Source: Phocaeicola fibrisolvens (GTDB taxonomy: Bacteria; Bacteroidota; Bacteroidia; Bacteroidales; Bacteroidaceae). From it: a stretch of 64,000 nt of DNA. The stretch covers positions 1 to 64,000 of the forward strand of contig NZ_JAOQJI010000002.1 in assembly GCF_025567125.1 (NCBI RefSeq), given 5' to 3'. Below the pieces are notes generated by a model. The model worked only from the letters and a program-made list of their open reading frames with translations, was not told the DNA's origin and searched no databases. The translations under genes and the position numbers were made by a program. Positions within the stretch are counted from its first letter, which is position 1. The number at the start of each line of letters is the position of its first letter. This document shows, piece by piece, positions 60,884-64,000 of this stretch.

Positions 60884-61441
60884 TCAGTTGATGATGAATT
60901 TCACGCCTATCCCGTACTCCGTGTGGCACACGCCCATGCTGCCGCCCCAGAGGAAACGCTCCCTGAGCGAAGCCGTCAGCGCGATGAAGTCCGCGAGATA
61001 CACCTCCATGTCCAGCGTGGCGGCGCAACCATAGACGAAGGCATCCCCGTTGTCCAGCCTCGCCCCGTCGTACAGCGTCTTTTCGCCCCAGTTCACCGTT
61101 TCATATCCGGCAAGGGCTGACGCGCCCGCATAGAGGAACACCACCTTTTTCGCGTCCGACAGGAAGTTGTAGTAGAAACCGCCCTCCGCCGTGAACTGTG
61201 CCGCAGGGATGGTCGTACTCCTATAATCATGGTTGGTTTGCAGATATTCCACCCCGTACACCCACTTGTTGCCGCCTTTGGCATAGCTTGACAAAGTGGC
61301 TCCCAGCACATAGCCGTCCGCCTCGTTCAGCCCGGCTTTCAGTTCGATGCCCCGCATCTTCGGCAGGCACCGCTGGGCTTCCGCCCGTCCTGCCAGGAGG
61401 ACGGACAGAAGCGTTACAAGGAAAAAGACTCTCGCTTTCAT
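60884..61441 (-). CDS. traO: Conjugative transposon protein TraO
   Basis: 185 residues. Signal peptide about 1-22. Beta-barrel-like pattern (FYYNFLSDAKKVVFLYAG) ending EYGIGVKFIIN, as in TraO outer-membrane proteins of CTnDOT-type ICEs. It overlaps traN by 4 bases. Confidence 0.92.
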   Translation of the reverse strand: MKARVFFLVTLLSVLLAGRAEAQRCLPKMRGIELKAGLNEADGYVLGATLSSYAKGGNKWVYGVEYLQTNHDYRSTTIPAAQFTAEGGFYYNFLSDAKKVVFLYAGASALAGYETVNWGEKTLYDGARLDNGDAFVYGCAATLDMEVYLADFIALTASLRERFLWGGSMGVCHTEYGIGVKFIIN

Positions 61442-62436
61442 CGCACGCGCAGTTCGTTGATGGTTTCAGCCTGTACCAAGTCCTCGTTCTCCACGGTAAA
61501 CGTCTGGTGGCGTCCGCCGTCCTTCTCGTTCATCTCCACCACGAGCTGCTTGCCGTCGGGGATGGTGAACTTCGGAAGGCAGAACACCGTGCGTTCGGAC
61601 TGCTTCCCCGCTACACGGACGGCGTAGTTGTAGACGCGGAGCGGGAACAGCACCTGCTCCTGCATGGCGGTACGCTTCGCCACCTTCTTGTCCACAATCT
61701 TGAACGTGATGTAGTCCACGTCAAACGGCACGTTGCTCTGGTTCTTGATTTCCGTGTGGAAATACAGCAGGTCATTGTGGACATAAATCCCTTTCAGCAG
61801 GTACTGGATGCCGAAACGCTTGCAGCCGATGTGCTTCACCTTGCGCTTGTCCTCCTTGTGCAGCGACTTCATGATGAGGTGTACCAGCATCGGGCTTTCG
61901 CTGCCCAGTTCCTTCAGGTAGATTTCCTGCGCGTTGTTCGGTCGGTTCACCGTGCTGCCGTCGTGGATAAAGTCCTTCATCTCCACGTTCAGGATAAGCG
62001 GCTCGTCGGCGTACTTCACGTTAAAGGTATAGAAACTGCCATCCTCCGTGATGACGCTCATGTTCGTCTCGCTACGGAAGTCCTTGACCGTCGCCTTCAC
62101 ACGGATGACGTTCTCCGCGCCGTCCGCCTTGCCCGCTATCAGGTTGGGCGAACCCAGGTCCACGTAGCGCACCGCCGCCGGAAACAGGATGTGGACGGTC
62201 TTGTCATACGTGACTTCCAGACCGTGCGGCGGTATCATGCGGTCGAACATCAGCTTCTTCGTCAGACCGTGGTACAGGTCGCCGTCCTCCTCCGTCTGCG
62301 GATAGACGTCCTTCACTAGTTCCAGCCCGTCCTCCTTGGCGGTGGCGGTGCTGTCGTTCGTCACTCCCTGCGCGTAGGTCGCACAGGCGATGCCCATCAG
62401 CAGGGCAAACATTGTCATTACTTTCTTGATACTCAT
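61438..62436 (-). CDS. traN: Conjugative transposon protein TraN
   Basis: 332 residues. Signal peptide about 1-23 (MSIKKVMTMFALLMG). Beta-rich VirB9-like architecture (HILFPAAVRYVDLGSPNLIAG). In the family it partners TraM and TraO across the envelope. A 79-base gap separates it from traM. Confidence 0.94.
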   Translation of the reverse strand: MSIKKVMTMFALLMGIACATYAQGVTNDSTATAKEDGLELVKDVYPQTEEDGDLYHGLTKKLMFDRMIPPHGLEVTYDKTVHILFPAAVRYVDLGSPNLIAGKADGAENVIRVKATVKDFRSETNMSVITEDGSFYTFNVKYADEPLILNVEMKDFIHDGSTVNRPNNAQEIYLKELGSESPMLVHLIMKSLHKEDKRKVKHIGCKRFGIQYLLKGIYVHNDLLYFHTEIKNQSNVPFDVDYITFKIVDKKVAKRTAMQEQVLFPLRVYNYAVRVAGKQSERTVFCLPKFTIPDGKQLVVEMNEKDGGRHQTFTVENEDLVQAETINELRVR

Positions 62437-62515
62437 TTTACGTTGGATTTAGTGGTAAATAAAAATTGGTTTGTTGATTATTTTTTCTTTTTTCGCCTTT
62501 ATGTTTTTGGACTGT

Positions 62516-63835
62516 TCATTCCTTTTCTTGGTAGAGCAATACCCTGTACCCTGACTTCAGATGTACCTTGACCGTGCGCATCCTTTTCGAGATGTACTGC
62601 GAGATGCCCTGTATCGCCCCTCGCCCCAAGTCGGAGGCGAGCTGCGCCCCCGCGTCGGTCGATATGTTGATGCTGCTGCCGAGCGAGCTGCCCATGTTCG
62701 CCCCGATTTCCTTTGCCGCGTCTATCTCCATCGAGCCGGGGATGAAGATACCCGCCTGTCCGTCGCTGTCGTACACCTCCAGTTCTACCGGGATGATGCT
62801 TCCCCCGTGTTCCAGCGAGGTGATGCCGATGCCGAGCCTTTCGCCCTGCAACCGTGCCGCGCCCACAAGGAGCGTGTTCTGGGGAATGACGCGCCCTGAC
62901 ACGCGCATCGGCTCCAGCAGCCGGAGCTTCACCGTCTGCCCGTCCGTGAGGGTCTGGTCGCCCTGCACGCAGGCGGCGATGGTGTTCTTTTCCGAGGCTT
63001 CCGCTGTGCCGATGGCGGTGTGGAAACCGTAGTTCCGTTCACCTGCGTAGTCAGCGATAAAAGCCGAGTCCGTCATGGGCTGCGGCAAGGCGGATACCAC
63101 TGCCGGACGCACCCCGCTCACCGGTTCGGCTTTCATACCCTTTCCGTTGGTTTCAGGTACGGCAATTTCTTCTTTTGGCTGAGTCGCCTGTCCGGTGCTG
63201 TTGCCTCCATTTTGGTATTTTGCCGCCAGCTCATAGGACTTCTCCAACAAGGCGACCTGTTCCTCCATAGTAGAAGGCTTGCCCTCCTGCGCCATCAGCA
63301 TGGCTTCCAGTTCGTCGATGCGTTCCCGGAGTTCCTCCTTTTCCGTGTCCTCCTTCGGCGGCTCGTAGAACGTGCCGAGTGAGGTGTTCAGCCGTTGGTA
63401 GGCGGCAGCGGAAGTGCGTATACCGGCTTGCCTTTCCTCGTCGGACTTGTCTTCGGGCGTTTCCGTCCGTGTCAGGCGGTAGTCGTCCGATACAGTATCG
63501 CTTTCATTCCCGTTTCCGTCGTTCCAGAACGAGGACAGGTCGCCCACCATACCCCGGCGTTCCTTGCGGCGTTTCTCCAGTTCCAGCTGCTCGTAGGCCT
63601 TGGTCTTGTCGCCGATGATTTTGGAGTCTTCGGGCAGGGGCATATCCGTGTTGAACCCCTGTCCTTGTTGCTCCTTTTCCTTGTCCTCCTGCGAGGGCGC
63701 GAAGATGAGCCACATACATCCGGCGAACAGCAGCACCATCAGCGGATAGACCAGCATCTTCTTCCTTTGCTGACGCTGCTGTTCCGTCAGCGGCTTCTTC
63801 TCTTTTGTTTCATTCTTTTTCTGTTCCTTTTCCAT
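62516..63835 (-). CDS. traM: Conjugative transposon protein TraM
   Basis: 439 residues from the ATG giving MEKEQKKNETKE; an in-frame ATG at 63862 is an alternative. One membrane helix at about 28-46 (LVYPLMVLLFAGCMWLI), a long charged coiled-coil region to about 210, and a C-terminal VirB10-like domain (LRLLEPMRVSGRVIPQNTLL). It spans inner to outer membrane. Overlaps the end of traL. Confidence 0.94.
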   Translation of the reverse strand: MEKEQKKNETKEKKPLTEQQRQQRKKMLVYPLMVLLFAGCMWLIFAPSQEDKEKEQQGQGFNTDMPLPEDSKIIGDKTKAYEQLELEKRRKERRGMVGDLSSFWNDGNGNESDTVSDDYRLTRTETPEDKSDEERQAGIRTSAAAYQRLNTSLGTFYEPPKEDTEKEELRERIDELEAMLMAQEGKPSTMEEQVALLEKSYELAAKYQNGGNSTGQATQPKEEIAVPETNGKGMKAEPVSGVRPAVVSALPQPMTDSAFIADYAGERNYGFHTAIGTAEASEKNTIAACVQGDQTLTDGQTVKLRLLEPMRVSGRVIPQNTLLVGAARLQGERLGIGITSLEHGGSIIPVELEVYDSDGQAGIFIPGSMEIDAAKEIGANMGSSLGSSINISTDAGAQLASDLGRGAIQGISQYISKRMRTVKVHLKSGYRVLLYQEKE

Positions 63836-64000
63836 ACATTTTGTTTTTAACATATTGTTCATACGCTTCTTGCATACTGCTTTTTTGTGGCAGTTCAGGT
63901 TTCTCTATGTGCCGTATCTCCAACGCCCTTTCCCCCTTGCCGAAGCCGATGACGGCGGTAGCGGTCATGTAGAGGCAAAGGACGGCGAAGACGGCAAATG
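63810..64000 (-). CDS. traL: Conjugative transposon protein TraL (3' part)
   Basis: The C-terminal about 62 codons are visible; the start lies beyond the right edge. A hydrophobic stretch (FAVFAVLCLYMTATAVIGFG) precedes a hydrophilic tail ending KMYGKGTEKE, as in the DUF3989/TraL family. Its stop overlaps traM by about 26 bases. Confidence 0.8.
   Translation of the reverse strand, partial: FAVFAVLCLYMTATAVIGFGKGERALEIRHIEKPELPQKSSMQEAYEQYVKNKMYGKGTEKE

Noticed and set aside
1..64000. CRISPR arrays, rRNA genes and complete insertion sequences
   Set aside because: No regularly spaced direct repeats, rRNA-like sequence or transposase gene with flanking inverted repeats was seen.

Overview
This window is Bacteroidetes DNA, most likely from a gut Bacteroides or Phocaeicola species. 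Evidence: SusC/SusD pairs, a hybrid two-component system, GH29/GH88/lyase/sulfatase enzymes, and promoters built on the Bacteroidetes -7 box TAnnTTTG. It also carries a CTnDOT-type conjugative transfer module (traL to traQ). Species cannot be fixed from what is visible.

Layout. 1-1260: an IntDOT-like tyrosine recombinase, probably the edge of a mobile element lying to the left. 1612-7993: a small metabolic cluster with a membrane-anchored serine hydrolase, a Tat-type aldo/keto reductase, a hexapeptide acetyltransferase, a secreted amidohydrolase, an AraC regulator and a secreted carboxymuconolactone-decarboxylase/ABM fusion. 8049-16728: core genes ispE, dnaB, pheT, a YebC-family gene and a TSCPD protein, with one separate GH29 fucosidase. 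16859-41513: a large polysaccharide utilisation locus (PUL) with three paralogous DUF4962/heparinase II-III lyases, GH88, SusC/SusD, a Ser-type sulfatase, a DUF3575 plus two surface-lipoprotein genes that resemble a fimbrial accessory set, a GH29 fucosidase and a 1347-residue hybrid sensor/regulator (HTCS). 41565-52629: a DUF3667 gene broken by an 8-A tract, a Crp/Fnr regulator, a DUF5686 outer-membrane protein, lysA, lysC, an FtsE-like ATPase, the end of the histidine operon (hisIE, hisF, hisA, hisH) and tRNA-Asp. About 53330 to the end: the transfer-gene end of an integrative conjugative element (ICE). It has a long non-coding stretch, eight small plus-strand genes plus PcfK/PcfJ-like genes, an AT-rich cargo patch, then lysozyme-traQ-traP-traO-traN-traM-traL on the minus strand, running off the right edge.

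How the genes fit together. In the PUL, SusC/SusD would import oligosaccharides released at the surface, the lyases would cut uronic-acid polymers by beta-elimination, GH88 would hydrolyse the unsaturated uronic acid left by lyases, and sulfatase and fucosidase would remove decorations. The HTCS would sense a product and switch the locus on. The target looks like a sulfated, fucosylated, uronic-acid-containing glycan, but the exact substrate is not readable from sequence. The ICE genes build a mating channel and are unrelated to the PUL.

The points most worth a second look are the triple-lyase PUL with an embedded pilus-like trio, the homopolymer frameshift in the DUF3667 gene, the exported small-molecule enzyme cassette near the left end, the putative ICE junction with its repeat cluster, and the AT-rich cargo in the ICE.
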